Assembly: GCF_964204645.1 (NCBI RefSeq)
Contig: NC_134030.1
Location: forward strand, 16,807,110-16,871,109
Direction of reading: 5' to 3'
DNA: 64,000 nucleotides
Source of the DNA: Tubulanus polymorphus
Lineage: Eukaryota > Nemertea > Palaeonemertea > Tubulaniformes > Tubulanidae
Within the stretch, counting starts at the first letter, position 1. Every line of letters begins with the position of its first letter. Under the pieces are notes generated by a model. The model did no database searches and was not told where the DNA came from. It saw nothing but the letters and a program-made list of their open reading frames with translations. Positions 34,591 to 46,310 of the stretch are shown here, piece by piece. Made by a program: the position numbers and the translations under genes.

Positions 34591-36589
34591 TGAATGTTGA
34601 AATTGTTTGATTGTTGAGCATTTGAAACCACTTCCCAAGTGGACATGGCGTCCCTGGACCCCTAGTTTCTTTTGGCCTTCACATTATCCTGGATTCTCTT
34701 ATGTGCTGTTGGACTATGTTGTTTAATTAGCCTGACATTTTATTCATCCCTACACCTTACTATGGTAGAAATGCAGGCCCAATCTCCCTATCAGAAAGTC
34801 CTAAGAAAAAGAATGTTATGATCTAAAGAAATACTCATGCCTGAGTGTGGACTGTATTGTATGAATATCCTGAATTATTCGGATGATGCACATACAGAGG
34901 ACTTTCCAGGGAAGAAATGTACAAATGTAGACATCATGGCTACATTAATGAAAAATCATGGCATAGTGAGATCGTAAGTAGCCCGAAGCCTGGTAAAGTC
35001 TTTCGTATGATAAAAATTTAATTACTGTACTACTTTCCATGCAAGCTGTTCGATTATGTACAGTGAGTGCATGACCTGTGCACAGTACCAGTACCCTAAT
35101 AGTAATGATTAATTGGAAGTAGTTTATAAGCAGGGACCATGCAATTTTCATGTGACATTTCGAAAAAGCATAGTTTTGTATTTGACCAGATATATGGGAA
35201 GTACAAATTGTAATCTGCATGCATAAGATGAGATATCATCGAGAACTCTTTTTTGGTCTATCTTATTTTCGAGAACTGCAGGGAAGGGTATTGTGGAAGG
35301 GTAAAGTGAAGAGAGATTGCTATCAAAATTATTTGTTTGAACTGATAAATAATAATCCATGACTCGCAAATCAGTTTTCGTCGAATTGAAACTTCTTCTG
35401 ACATCCTGAATCAAAGTTAATTGCATTGATAGGGCCACAACATATGCCATCACGAGAAACACAACATGAGATATCGTTGACAAAATTTGCAGAGGCCGTT
35501 AAGTGCTCCAAATAAAAATCGATAACGCCTAATGGGGGTTTGATGCATACCGTTATTTTTGGCGTGTAATGTAAGACACGTAGATTGTCTAGTGATCTTA
35601 CGCGACTGATTGCTACACCAAACTGACCAGGTGTTCATATGTTGTGACAATATAACTGCTTCTAAAGTCATTCTTTGTAGCTGCGATCTTTTACAAATTT
35701 TTACAGCTTTTCTTTTTGAAATTATAAAAAAGATTGCTGGTTTGATATCAATGGTATTATCGTCAGATAGAAAAAATGCGGTAAGATTTTCTGGGTGTAT
35801 ATTCTTTACATAGCGTTGTAAACCATTGACAAGAATCTTATTGATGTTTCAAAAAAAGTTAAGCACAAGTCTTCAAATGTAACTTATGAACCACCTGCAA
35901 GGAGTTAAGGGGATCAGATGTCCGTTCCTCATCATTAGCTGCATATATTTTTGCAATACCGACAAGTTTACTTAACTCTATGATGTTCATTACTTCTACA
36001 TCAAAATTGTTCGAAAATACATGAGTGACAGTAAGACTTTCAGGTAAAAGGACGTAATACACTAGCTTACACTAGATACCGTTACCCGATTGATGATCTT
36101 ATAAATGCCTCATCAGCTTGACGAACAAAATCCTACTCAAAATTTTCATATGACTTAAGTGAAACATTCAAAGCAATAGTTGCCATAATCCCCATAATCC
36201 TCATATTTCGGATTAGGTACCGGGAGAAATCACCACTTACTAGTACTTGTTCAAAAATATTTGTGATTAGCATTGAAATTTCATCAATTGACAAGTCATC
36301 TGTTGATTAAATTTTAAATCAATAAGTTGGGCAACTGTCAAGAGCCTTTCTTCATTTCAGATTAAGATCGTCCATCTAAGATACCTGACCAGTGATATAT
36401 AGTGACTGCATTAAGGGCTGTCAACTGACGACAAACAATACCAAGCACATAAAACAAAGAATAAATTCATAAAATAAATTTGCAATAATACTGAAAATAA
36501 CCAGCGGGGCCATGCTGGCTGTCAAGCTTTTTGTAAAATCCCCTCTTCGCACCAACGTTTGTTCCCATGAAGCAGCATGTAAAGCACCT
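34591..36589. other. unrecognised; short minus-strand ORFs
   Basis: ORFs at 35483-35148 (111 aa, with a hydrophobic start near residues 5-25) and 36062-35859 do not resemble anything I know and lack clear splice context. Coding is uncertain. Confidence 0.25.
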
Positions 36590-37905
36590 GTTAAATTCTT
36601 ATTGAAAACAAATTCTTCCCAGAAAGACCCCCAATTTCTGTTGTGGTAGAAATAACCGAATTCTTGCCATTCTAAAACTGCTGGTCTTCTTCATATAGAC
36701 TTGTCTCCTTCATTCTGGTTATGGAGGTGTTAGTGCAGCTATGTGTGCTCTACCTTGCATAGGAAAGAGTACTGGTTGATATGTTAATGGTGTTGATGGC
36801 TTAGGTAAAGCTAAATTTTGTCGAGGTTGTGGTGATGGTGATGCTGGGAGTGATGGTGATACCGGAGGTGATGGATAGTTGGCTGGAATACTTCTAAGTG
36901 GCTTTCTTTTTTATTGTGGCTGTGGCTCTTCGTCATCTTCGGATGATGATATAGATCGTGGATTCTGTCTAGGAATGAGAAGAAAGTACGAAATATTCAA
37001 TTCATTTCCTTTCCAATTATTTATACCGTAGGTGGGGTGGATGGGTTAACAGTTACGAAGTATCTCAACTCTGTTAGCTTCAATCAATGTACATGGAATT
37101 AACACATCTAATCAAATATGAAATAATTCTAGCAATTGACTCGGCCTATTGGCCTACAGATAATATGACCTATAAATACTGATATGGTAAAAGTAGATGC
37201 CGACCAGCTAAGCCCACACTCAAGCCATCTTCATTAACTAAAGCAAGGTCACAACAAGTCTGTGAAAATTGTCAATTTACAGGAGTCGTTGGTGGCCATT
37301 AGTATATCAGATCTTGACTATAATCAAAATTGTAGGACAACGAAAAATCATCAGTAAATATTGAGGCAAGTTGCAAATCAAAATTGAAAATAACAAGAGT
37401 ACTGAATAATGATAATAGATATCTATAACAATTACTTTATTTTACGCTTCCTTTTTTTTGACTGGTCATCCGTTTAGTTGACATCTGTCTGGTCGAATGA
37501 TTTTTGAAGCCTGTATCTTGCTCTCTCAAATGATTTAAAAAGCCAAAAAGAAAGTACATTATCTTAAATTGTGTTACAAATCCACATTGAATATTCCTCA
37601 AAGCTAATAAATTCTAGATAATTCAGATACCTTGGTCCATTTCACATTCACTTATAAACCATCCTTGTAAAATTAATATGTTACATATACACACAGTTCA
37701 ACTAACCACTCTTTGCTAGAACTTTACATTCAGAATATTTACATGAATCACTAGGATGAACGTGATTTTTCACTGCTGCATCCACTTTGGAATGCTGTGT
37801 AAATGGAGGCCAGTAACATCTATCATCATCTTGTAGGGAGCTTGCTGGTACGATTTCTGTTGCACCATCCTCCTCACCAACAAATTCAACCACGAGAAAT
37901 GACAT
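36590..37905 (-). pseudogene. DUF4806-like protein fragment, second locus
   Basis: The ATG at 37905 (MSFLVVEFVGEEDGATEIVP) begins a segment containing RCYWPPFTQHSKVDAAVKNH, the N-terminal type seen in DUF4806 proteins. Further exon-like pieces on the same strand at about 36960-36720 are Pro/Ser-rich (SPPVSPSLPASPSPQPRQN) with an in-frame stop, and about 36705-36520 read a Trp-rich segment. It resembles the companion gene at 20948-21660 in type, so it may mark another EnSpm-like relic. No transposase part is seen nearby. Confidence 0.4.
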
Positions 37906-40679
37906 GTTTGAAGAATTGCTGGTTAAGTGGAGCTTTATCTGATATGTTCTATAAGATATATAACCAACAGCAGTATTACGTATTAAACCAAAAGAAATAT
38001 GGTATAGCCAACGATGCATATGTTTTATGGTAATGATTTCATATTTTTGTTTAAGTGCAATATATTTTGATACAGTCATATCATTCTTAGATTACTAATT
38101 CATCTTCTTATTGTTTCTGAAATCTGCTCTAATTCTTGATGATGACAACTACGCTAGCCTTATCATAAACACTTAATTAATCAATGAATTGCATTAAAAA
38201 TGAAATCCATTAAGAAATATAACGCAACCTTTTTAACTAAAATTCCGTAGTGGGATAGCAATTTTCTTGTCTAGTGACAAAAACATAAACTTCGATTCAA
38301 TTACCCCATTTAGTTGTCTAATAGCTTGTATTCCGATGATGGCTGAATCTAAAGGGTAATCGAAGAGGTTTTCATAGTGGGTAAATTTTTCAGCTACAAT
38401 ACTTATCATGTCAGCAGAGACAATATGTCTCAACGAGGTAAACCTTATCCTGATATCCAATGCAGTTATCAGATCTCTCTCTGAAAGACAATTATTTTTC
38501 CAAAATTTGTCACAAATTTGATTTTATTGGACTACATTACTAAATGCTCATCATATTCTGCCGGGATAGGTCCCTCGCGGTGCGTTCCGGACAAAATTGG
38601 CATATCGGATTGTTCATAAGGAAGATCCAAGCTTGTTTCTTCACTTAAATGTCGAATCACTTGCTCACGGCCGTACAACTCTGCAATTCATTATGTTAAT
38701 GTGCCCCATTATTATTAATGAGCTCCTTGGCAACCTTGAACTTGAACTGGAATAACTACAGCCGATGCGTAACAATTGCATTATTATTGAAACAGCATGG
38801 CGGATGTTGAAATCATTTTCGTCATAAATTTATCACAATTTTAGGACTTTATAAAGTTAATGAATGAATTTCACGGAACTATGATCCGTAAAACCAGTCA
38901 CCTGATCAAATCTCTTAAATCATTATACGTTTGCTACATTTCCTGATGGATTCTGGCTCAAATCAACGTAACCAAAATAGCTTCCCTGTAATATTTGGAT
39001 TTCGCGGGGGACAAGGAACTCCTGTGCAGCTGTGCTTGTCCCGCCTCCACCCAACTTAGGCCTCCACGAACGGCCAGGATCCTCTCGGGGCGCCCCCTAT
39101 CTCTTGGGTACGTCCAGGTCCCCTCGTCCTCTTGGAGGCGAGATATTCAGCTGGAACCCTCTGCGGGACAAAATGTCGGTAGCGTGACTGGCCTCTTCTC
39201 AGCTGACCAGATTCCACGTGCCCTAAAAGTTAGACTAATTGACTCTGACTCTCTTCTTCACTCCGATCAAGTCCACGATAACTCAAAAAAAAACGGCCCG
39301 ATGCTAATTTTGAATTAGTAACTAATATATTTTTTATTTTGCAGTATAACCGCCTGGAATCCGATGCATATGAGCCTCGAATTAATTTCCAATTATATTT
39401 AACACCATTTTCACGGTCGGTCATTTCGAACACGTTCACTATATACGAGGCTCCCGGACAACGCGGAGTCCGGGACAAACACAGTGTCAGGGCGGACAAC
39501 CATGTCCGCCGAGGACAACGCGGCCTCTGCCTAGGACAACGCCGACCCTGAACATCAATAAACCCGTGGACAATATCCGGGCTAATAACTATTTACAATG
39601 AATTAGCGCGGTCCGGGTGCCCGCATGTGGACACGGGGACACGGACGGGTAGGTTTTTACATTATAATCACTGGTAAGTGCAGTCAAATACAGGAATTAG
39701 CGTTTACGTTTTCTGCGGCGCTTGCAAGCGTATAAGTTGCATGGACAGTCCGAGTGAACGGTTTGTTGTTGAATCTCGCGCTCCGCGTGCTTTTATAGCC
39801 CGCGATTGTCCCCGCCGCGCTCACATTGACTGGAACAAAAGCCTGGACACGCGTGTTTGGTTACGCGTGTTGCGTGACTTCAAGGTTGGCTGACTTCCAG
39901 CCACAATGAGAACGGAGCCGGGCAACCGCACACCGGCTGCAAAAGGTCACGGCGGACACGAGACGATATGTAAAGATTAGTTAAAATATCACAAAGGTTA
40001 TAGTATAATATGCATGAGCAACAAATGTTCTTAAGTAATAAACGAGTTGAAAGGGTTCGAACCCCGCACTCAGAAGATATACGTAATAATAACAAATCCA
40101 ATTCAACCAGAAGGGTTAAATTGAATCAACGCGGACCCGGAACAACCGGTCGCGAAAGACATTAAACAGGATAATATACAAAGATACGAGCAGAGCGGTG
40201 AAATCCGGGAGAAGGTGATTTTAAATTTAGCGCCAGGAAACAGGAATAGTAGGAATGACATTTTCGTTTATTCTGTCGGATTCTGAGGCACTTGGTGGAA
40301 TATATACCTTGGTTTATAAGCCCTGTTTCCAAGCCCTGTTCCCCGAATATCCCAAATGATTTCCATGTTCGTACGAAGTTGGGAACATGGTGTATAAGTA
40401 CGTGTAGTTATGGGGTAATTGTACTCTCTGAGAAATTGGCTGGAAACCATTCACCAGTTACATTGGGCTTCTAGCTGGTCAATTTCGGATTCTGTTAGGA
40501 GGCGGCATGCAGTATATAAGTGATGTAGTACACTGAATCGCGTGAAAAGTTCGAGGTATAGGGATTTCGGCTCAGGATATGTCAAGGGCAGAAACTAATA
40601 TAGTTGGATTATTAATGAAACTATGGTCATCGATTTTCAAAGGTTTGTTATGGTTACCAACAAAACTGTTTGAATGATC
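37906..40679. other. no supported gene; GC-rich stretch at 39.0-40.2 kb
   Basis: Small ORFs (38460-38233 minus, 38995-39318 plus, 39499-39230 minus) have no recognisable content. The 39.0-40.2 kb part is GC-rich with runs such as GAGGACAACGCGGCC and could be an LTR-like fragment, but I cannot show paired repeats. Confidence 0.3.
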
Positions 40680-42311
40680 TTATCTTATCTGAGATGCTGT
40701 GACTTAATGGTCCACCTTGACCAGCCGCTGCTCTTTCAGCATTGGGCAAGTAAGTGGCGATTGTCCGTCGAGGGTACGCTTCATATGGCGAATGTGGCCT
40801 GCCGTCTTTTCTCCGGAGCTGCTCGAGATTCACAAGGCACCAAAAGCAAGGATATGATGATGTACAACCTTAGTGCCCCATCATCGTACACATATAATTC
40901 AAATCACCGTTGGAGAATTTCTGCACATTAACTTCTTCCCCCGAGAGTCGTCTCACTTGCTCAAGCTGTTCGAGTGGTTCTCTTAAGGATCCGAATATCA
41001 TGTTCAGGTAAGTAGCCGTGTCAACTCCTTCGAAATAGCCTAGCAAGTGGGAGGAATCTGTGCTGTTAGGGTTTTTAGAACTTACAACAGCCATAATCAT
41101 TTTGGTTGAACCCCCACCCTAATTGACACCAGTTTTCAACCAGAGTTCATTATGAAACTCAAATTATGAAATTCATTATGTTAGGGTTTATAGAATGTTC
41201 AACAGCCATAATCATTTTGGTTGAACCCCCACCCTTATCGACACCAATTTTCAACCAGAGTTCATTATGAAACTCAGAATCGGTGTTATATTCCCCTTCT
41301 GATTCTATTGTATGGAGACATTGTTCAATCTCGGCTGGAACATCATCACAACGTTTTTGGCAGGTTTACACTCAGGCGTACGACTATTAATTTCAATGAC
41401 TTTTTTCCAGCTACGAATCATGGAATGAACTGGTCACTATGATTTTCAATTTCTCTGCGGATGTTTGCAGCTGGTGGAAATATATTGAAACCGTGTTAAT
41501 GTATGTTTCAGATCAAGCATTTTTGTCATTGGCATTCGAAGCCGTAGTTTAAGCTCGACTCTCTCAGATGGTGTAAGTTGTTTACGTGTCATGTAACTGT
41601 TTTTTTCCAATGCTATGTTGGTGATTTTTGGATATTTAGTCATTAAACGTCCCAAGGTACAGGCAGAATCGGATTCATTTTTATCACCAGATGGTACTTC
41701 ATCACACATTGATTTTAACTGCGACGCACGGGCTTCAAGAGTCCGGCGATATGCCATGGACGATGGAACCACTACATGATGCAGCTTACTCAAATTTACC
41801 ACAGACACTCGTTTCGGGGTAAACTTAATTGCCCTGAGAATACCACTGCCACTCGGCTTAACAGTGTCGATGCTTTGTATGACAGATCCAGATTTTTCAC
41901 TACAAACGCATGATTTTAATTTGCTTATAAGATTTCGATTCTTTTTCTTTGCTCTCCTATGATATGATTTAAATCAGAAATTTGTACATTCGATGGTTCT
42001 ATTACAGAAGGAAAGAGTTCAGTTGGTATGAACATTGGAAGTGGCTGAATAATTTGAGCAAGTTGATCCGGTGTTGATGTTTCTAATGGTGTAGCCAAAA
42101 TACTTGTTTCGTCAGGGGTAGACAGTGTGTCTGATGATAAACGAATACCGGAACTTGACTGAGCGTGGTCTTGATCAACGTTAGTTAAATTTGCTGAAAT
42201 TTTTTTTCTAGATAAATCAATACATATAATTACATTATTCACTTCAAAATCCGTGTTCGGTAGAATTTTGTTCAATAAAATATAGATATATACACAAAAT
42301 TTTGTATTCAA
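40680..42311 (-). pseudogene. transposon-like gene relic, unrecognised family
   Basis: Minus-strand open pieces: 42311-41925 (Ser/Thr/Pro-rich), 41808-41446 (MSVVNLSKLHHVVVPSSMAY, then a basic RKQLTPSERVELKLRLRMP stretch) and 41100-40870 running on past a stop to about 40690 with VQKFSNGDLNYMCTMMGH and SSYPCFWC. The latter resembles a GGD...YPCxWC pattern in multi-copy invertebrate transposon-like proteins. It is broken by stops and by the tandem duplication at 41065-41281. Confidence 0.35.
41065..41281. repeat. 115-bp tandem duplication
   Basis: The block starting GTTAGGGTTT, with CAGCCATAATCATTTTGGTT, occurs at 41065 and again at 41180 with few changes. Confidence 0.8.
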
Positions 42312-43334
42312 GATTGAATTTGATTTGATTTTAAAACCAGAGAAAGCATTCAGGAATTAGGAAAATCTTTGACAGTCAACATCTAGTTGCTGGAATCAAG
42401 TCCAGAGTTGAAAGGCCTTAGGTGACTGGAACCAATAAATTGGTAGTCAAATTCTAGATTGTGGACGAGTGGATGATATACTCTGTACTTGTATGTTGAA
42501 CAATTAATATCAGTAAATTTTGCTGATAGTAATTTGCATTAGAAAAACATTCAATTTTTTGAGTCCCTATAATGCCGTGTGAGATGGAGTTAATATGCTG
42601 ACAAATTTTGAAGATCAACATTTTTCATCATACAGTCAAACTGGCTAATCGTCATTTGGATAAGTTGACATTGAAGACGTCTCTTTGTGTCATTATTGGT
42701 GGAGGTATATTTCCAATTTTTGCTAAGTGTAGATTGTCATTTAATCGTCATAATAAACATAAAAACCGCCCTGCTCTGCTGCAACTGAGACTGAGACGTA
42801 AACAAGTTTGACTGTATTATGCGTTACCTTGATGCTTTAGCTTGACCTTTATGACTAGTAAGACAACCTTCCAAATCAAATGTCAATTAAGAAAGAACAA
42901 CAAAATCAATTAATCACCAACAGTTAATCAATTTTATTAAATACTGAAATTTCAAAACAATGATAGGAAAGAGGTAACAATAAGTGTGTTTGCCTTGCGT
43001 CTTTTAATTTTGCCCTTAAAATATTTCTTTTTTTTTACCACTACCTGCCTTTGACGTGAGACTTTTCCGCAATAGTTTTGCTAAAAATACATATCAACAT
43101 ACAATTCATGGATGGGAATTATATATACTACAATTTACTCTCACTGTCAACATTGGAATAAACTATATCTTTAAGGAGGAAATATTGATACAAATGATAT
43201 TAGAAAATACTGACGGGAAAGATTTTACTGAATTTTATGGATAATCTGTCAAATGTATGGTCAAAGGTTTACCTTTACAAAAAATCACACATGTGACTTT
43301 TAAAAAACACGTGTGATTCACATGTGTAAAAATG
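42312..43334. other. no gene seen
   Basis: Non-coding. 43305-43330 contains a short palindrome (ACACGTGTGATTCACATGTGT-like). Confidence 0.35.
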
Positions 43335-43468
43335 GGACATTTATTTGCGATATAAAGTATTCTCTTTTGAAAAGAATTGTATAAGAAAATATTAAAAATT
43401 AAAATAGAAATAATAGATAGTTGAAGGTATGTAATTTTTATTATATTTTATTTGAGATATATTAATCT

Positions 43469-44251
43469 TTAACCACTTAATAATGATTCAACATATTGTT
43501 CATTATTTGGATTATTGTTCCATAATTCAATGAATTTCTTTACTTTTGTTAACTGTTCTAAATATAACTGTAAATCTAGTTTGTCATGTTTAATCATATT
43601 TTCCTTTTTTTCAAGAGGTCTCAGGTTTTTCCAATTCCAAAGTAACTTTTTATCATATTCATCATTCATGTCAAATTTAGATATTGGTAACACATGATCA
43701 ATATGAAAATAATTGCCATAATTATTTATATTCATTTTATCATGGAATTGATATATTATCCATGATTTAAAAAATTTATCTGAACAATCCAATAAATGTG
43801 CTAGTGTAACTGAGTGGTTTTCTTTACTGAATAATTTTGATACTTTAGATCTTAAACATTTTTTCAATTTGTAATTAAAATCTGTTTGATATCTTTCTTT
43901 CTTATAATTATTTTGATACGCTTTATAATATTCTCTATTATTATCCCTCCATTCTCTCATATATTCTGTTATATAATCTGAGTGATTTTCTCTCCATTGT
44001 TTATTTCTAACTTTGAATTTTTCAATATTATCCATATAATATTGTGTTGAATAATTTGGATTATTTTCAAGAAATTTGTTATTGTATAGTTTAGTACAGC
44101 TTTTGCAATATGTTTGTTTGCCATCTTTTTTAGTTTTATTTTTTTGAAATTCTGTTAATGATTTATTCAATTCACACTTATTACATTTCTTATAGCATAT
44201 ATTTATTACACCATCATTGTTTATATTTATAGCTTGTGATTGTTCCTCCAT
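43469..44251 (-). CDS. viral-type HNH endonuclease
   Basis: Probable DNA nuclease of 260 aa. The N-terminal zinc ribbon uses C23, C26, C49 and C52 (CNKCELNKSLTEF, then YCKSC). A long charged Asn/Tyr/Arg-rich helical middle follows. The C-terminal HNH domain starts near residue 150 (HLLDCSDKFFKSWIIYQF), with H183-x-D185-H186 in NYFHIDHVLPISKFD, then NLRPLEKKENM near 209-219 and a closing His at 222. This layout is common in nucleases of large algal and amoebal DNA viruses and their relatives. The frame is intact, with an ATG after an AT-rich leader. It lies inside element B and faces the same way as the zinc-finger gene upstream. It may serve in genome processing or integration of the element; that is inference. 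Confidence 0.75.
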   Translation of the reverse strand: MEEQSQAININNDGVINICYKKCNKCELNKSLTEFQKNKTKKDGKQTYCKSCTKLYNNKFLENNPNYSTQYYMDNIEKFKVRNKQWRENHSDYITEYMREWRDNNREYYKAYQNNYKKERYQTDFNYKLKKCLRSKVSKLFSKENHSVTLAHLLDCSDKFFKSWIIYQFHDKMNINNYGNYFHIDHVLPISKFDMNDEYDKKLLWNWKNLRPLEKKENMIKHDKLDLQLYLEQLTKVKKFIELWNNNPNNEQYVESLLSG

Positions 44252-44318
44252 TTATAATATATATTTTTATTAAAATTGATTAACATTTTAGAATCCTCTT
44301 CCATTTCTTCGACTAACG

Positions 44319-44606
44319 TCATCCTTTTTCATTCCTTAAAATATCATTATTCTTATTTCTAATATGACTTTTAGATTTTAAATGTTCATTATAATATCTT
44401 TTATCACTGAATGATTGATTACATGTATCACATTTGTATGTTTCTTTTTCATTCTTTAATTCATCTAATTTAGTTTCTAATATATCATCGTTATATTCTA
44501 GTTTCAATTTATTCTCTAAATGTGTTTTAGTTTTATTGTGTCTTGCTTTTTGGGATTAATCTATATTGATATTACATGTTGCGCGGTAGTACTTATTTGC
44601 TTCCAT
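44319..44606 (-). pseudogene. double zinc-finger protein, one nonsense codon
   Basis: The ATG at 44606 opens MEANKYYRATCNINID, then an in-frame TAA, then SQKARHNKTKTHLENKLKLE. The first finger has an Arg where the first Cys is expected. The second finger (residues about 57-80) is complete: YKCDTCNQSFSDKRYYNEHL then KSKSH. The layout of two fingers spaced by a Glu/Asp-rich linker matches the N-terminus of the open frame at 63105. It could be a small stand-alone protein or a truncated copy of that larger one. Confidence 0.6.
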
Positions 44607-44812
44607 TTTAATACTAAATTTTTTATTAAAATTGATTTTAGAAGTTCAATGATTTATATCATGTATTATTTCAATCACACTTTACTAACACTTTTAATGT
44701 TTAAAAATCTAACTCATACAAATATAAATATTGAAATAATGTTGTAAATATATACTTTTATATTGAATAATCTGTCAATTTAAATGTTATTCATGTATAT
44801 GATTATTTTAAG

Positions 44813-45221
44813 AGTAATAGGGGTATTGGGCTTTCAGGTTAAAGGTTGAATGGTCGAGTTCATTAAAAACAAATATTAAAAGTAATTTAAAACTATAATA
44901 TATTTTCATAACCGTGTGTATTTCAGTTGAATAATAGAATAATTATTATTATAAAAATATATTTGATTATATGAATTTGTGTATTGAAAATAAATCAATT
45001 GGTCGCGGAGCGGAGCGGTAGCGAAGTGGAGCGACCAATTGATTTAATACAATATGCTTTTAAAATTTAAATTATTAATATCTTAGAATAAATATTTAGT
45101 TATAATATAAAATGCACACGGTTATGAAAATATATTATAGTTTAAAATTACTTTTAATGTTTTGTTTTTAATGAGCTCGACCATTCGACCTTTGGCTTGA
45201 AAGCCCATTACCCCTATTACT
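44813..45221. repeat. 409-bp terminal palindrome of element B
   Basis: The arms begin AGTAATAGGGGTATTGGGCT and end with the complement. They pair through shared AAACTATAATATATTTTCAT blocks to a GC-rich centre near 45017 (CAATTGGTCGC...GCGACCAATTG). The left arm reads GGTTAAAGGTTGAATGGTCG where the right arm (complemented) reads GCCAAAGGTCGAATGGTCG, so the arms are not exact copies. Confidence 0.85.
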
Positions 45222-46310
45222 GGTATTGTTGTTTTTTATTGTTCTAGAGCTTTGATTTTGCATGTGTAACTAGGGTTTCCCTATTCTTTCTAAAACTATT
45301 TAAAAAACAATCATACTCTGAACTTCGGTAACTAGTCGGGTATGAGACCACAATTAGGTCAGTATGCCTCAAGACGCGTAGGTGCAGGACGCCTGAAATA
45401 GTACCTAAAATAAACTGCAGGGCTCCCATTAAAGTTGCCATGGTTACACAAATAGAGGACGTGATGGTAAACTGTTATATGTATAAAATCTTAGGGTACT
45501 GAGAGACATATTGATAATAAAATCGAGGATTTAAAATCGACTATTTTCCCTGTAGTGATAGTACTAAACACATTGGGGGACTCCCTGTGAAATTCAGCTC
45601 CAATGTACTGGTATACCTGGCATTGGGGGACCCCTAATCTATAAAAGTATGATTATTTCAAAAGTTAGGTTGGGTAAGTGCGGCGAAAACCACGTCAATG
45701 CATAGCTAAGATTCTCGTTTATGAGCCATAAGCTAGATTTCCCTTGGTTTTATGCGATTATATATGAAATTAATATATATCGAGTTTCCTGTTTTTACAA
45801 TAGGATATAGAAGACTTTAGAATGGTGGTCTGAGCTCATCAGGTAGAAATGCCCTTCATTCACTTGTTTTTACACTACAATGACTTTAATGAGCTAAGAT
45901 GTTTTCACCTTTTCTAGTTTTAACTCGTTCTTATTTGCAATTTTATGTTCATTATTGTTATATTATTGTTATGTTATATTATTGATGCTAAGAAGGTCTT
46001 TCTGTCTCCCATTTGCATAGAAAAAAAATTATGAAATTGAAAAGTGTTGGTGACTCGTCCCCTCATCCCCTGGCCTGATAACCCTAACTTTGCAGTTACT
46101 CAGAAACTGTCCATTCTAAAAATAAAGAGTCGACTGTAAGCAACATGATGCAGGTTTCGGACTTTGGCTTTTGGGAGAGACGCGGGCTGCTTCGAGATTT
46201 GATGAGAAACGAGGTATCAATTTGAAGGGCCTATCCGGTGGATTAATGAACTTTTAATTATCACTATCACTACTATCCACTGGTTAACTGTAAGCAACTT
46301 CTGAGCAAAA
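45222..46310. other. non-coding host DNA downstream of the receptor gene
   Basis: No gene seen. Two diverged short repeats ATTGGGGGACyCC lie near 45573 and 45624. Confidence 0.4.

Larger units (their letters stand above)
43335..45221. mobile_element. element B: end fragment of the hairpin-ended family
   Basis: An AT-rich block with two minus-strand genes followed by the family's iteron-like region (44665-44710, CACACTTTACTAACACTTTT), a spacer shared with element C (ATTGAATAATCT...TTTTAAG) and a 409-bp terminal palindrome. The left limit is judged only from base composition and is uncertain. No second end is seen on the left. Confidence 0.65.

Noticed and set aside
39230-39499. 89-aa minus-strand ORF as a gene
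   Set aside because: No domain, no splice context, and the region is repeat-like.
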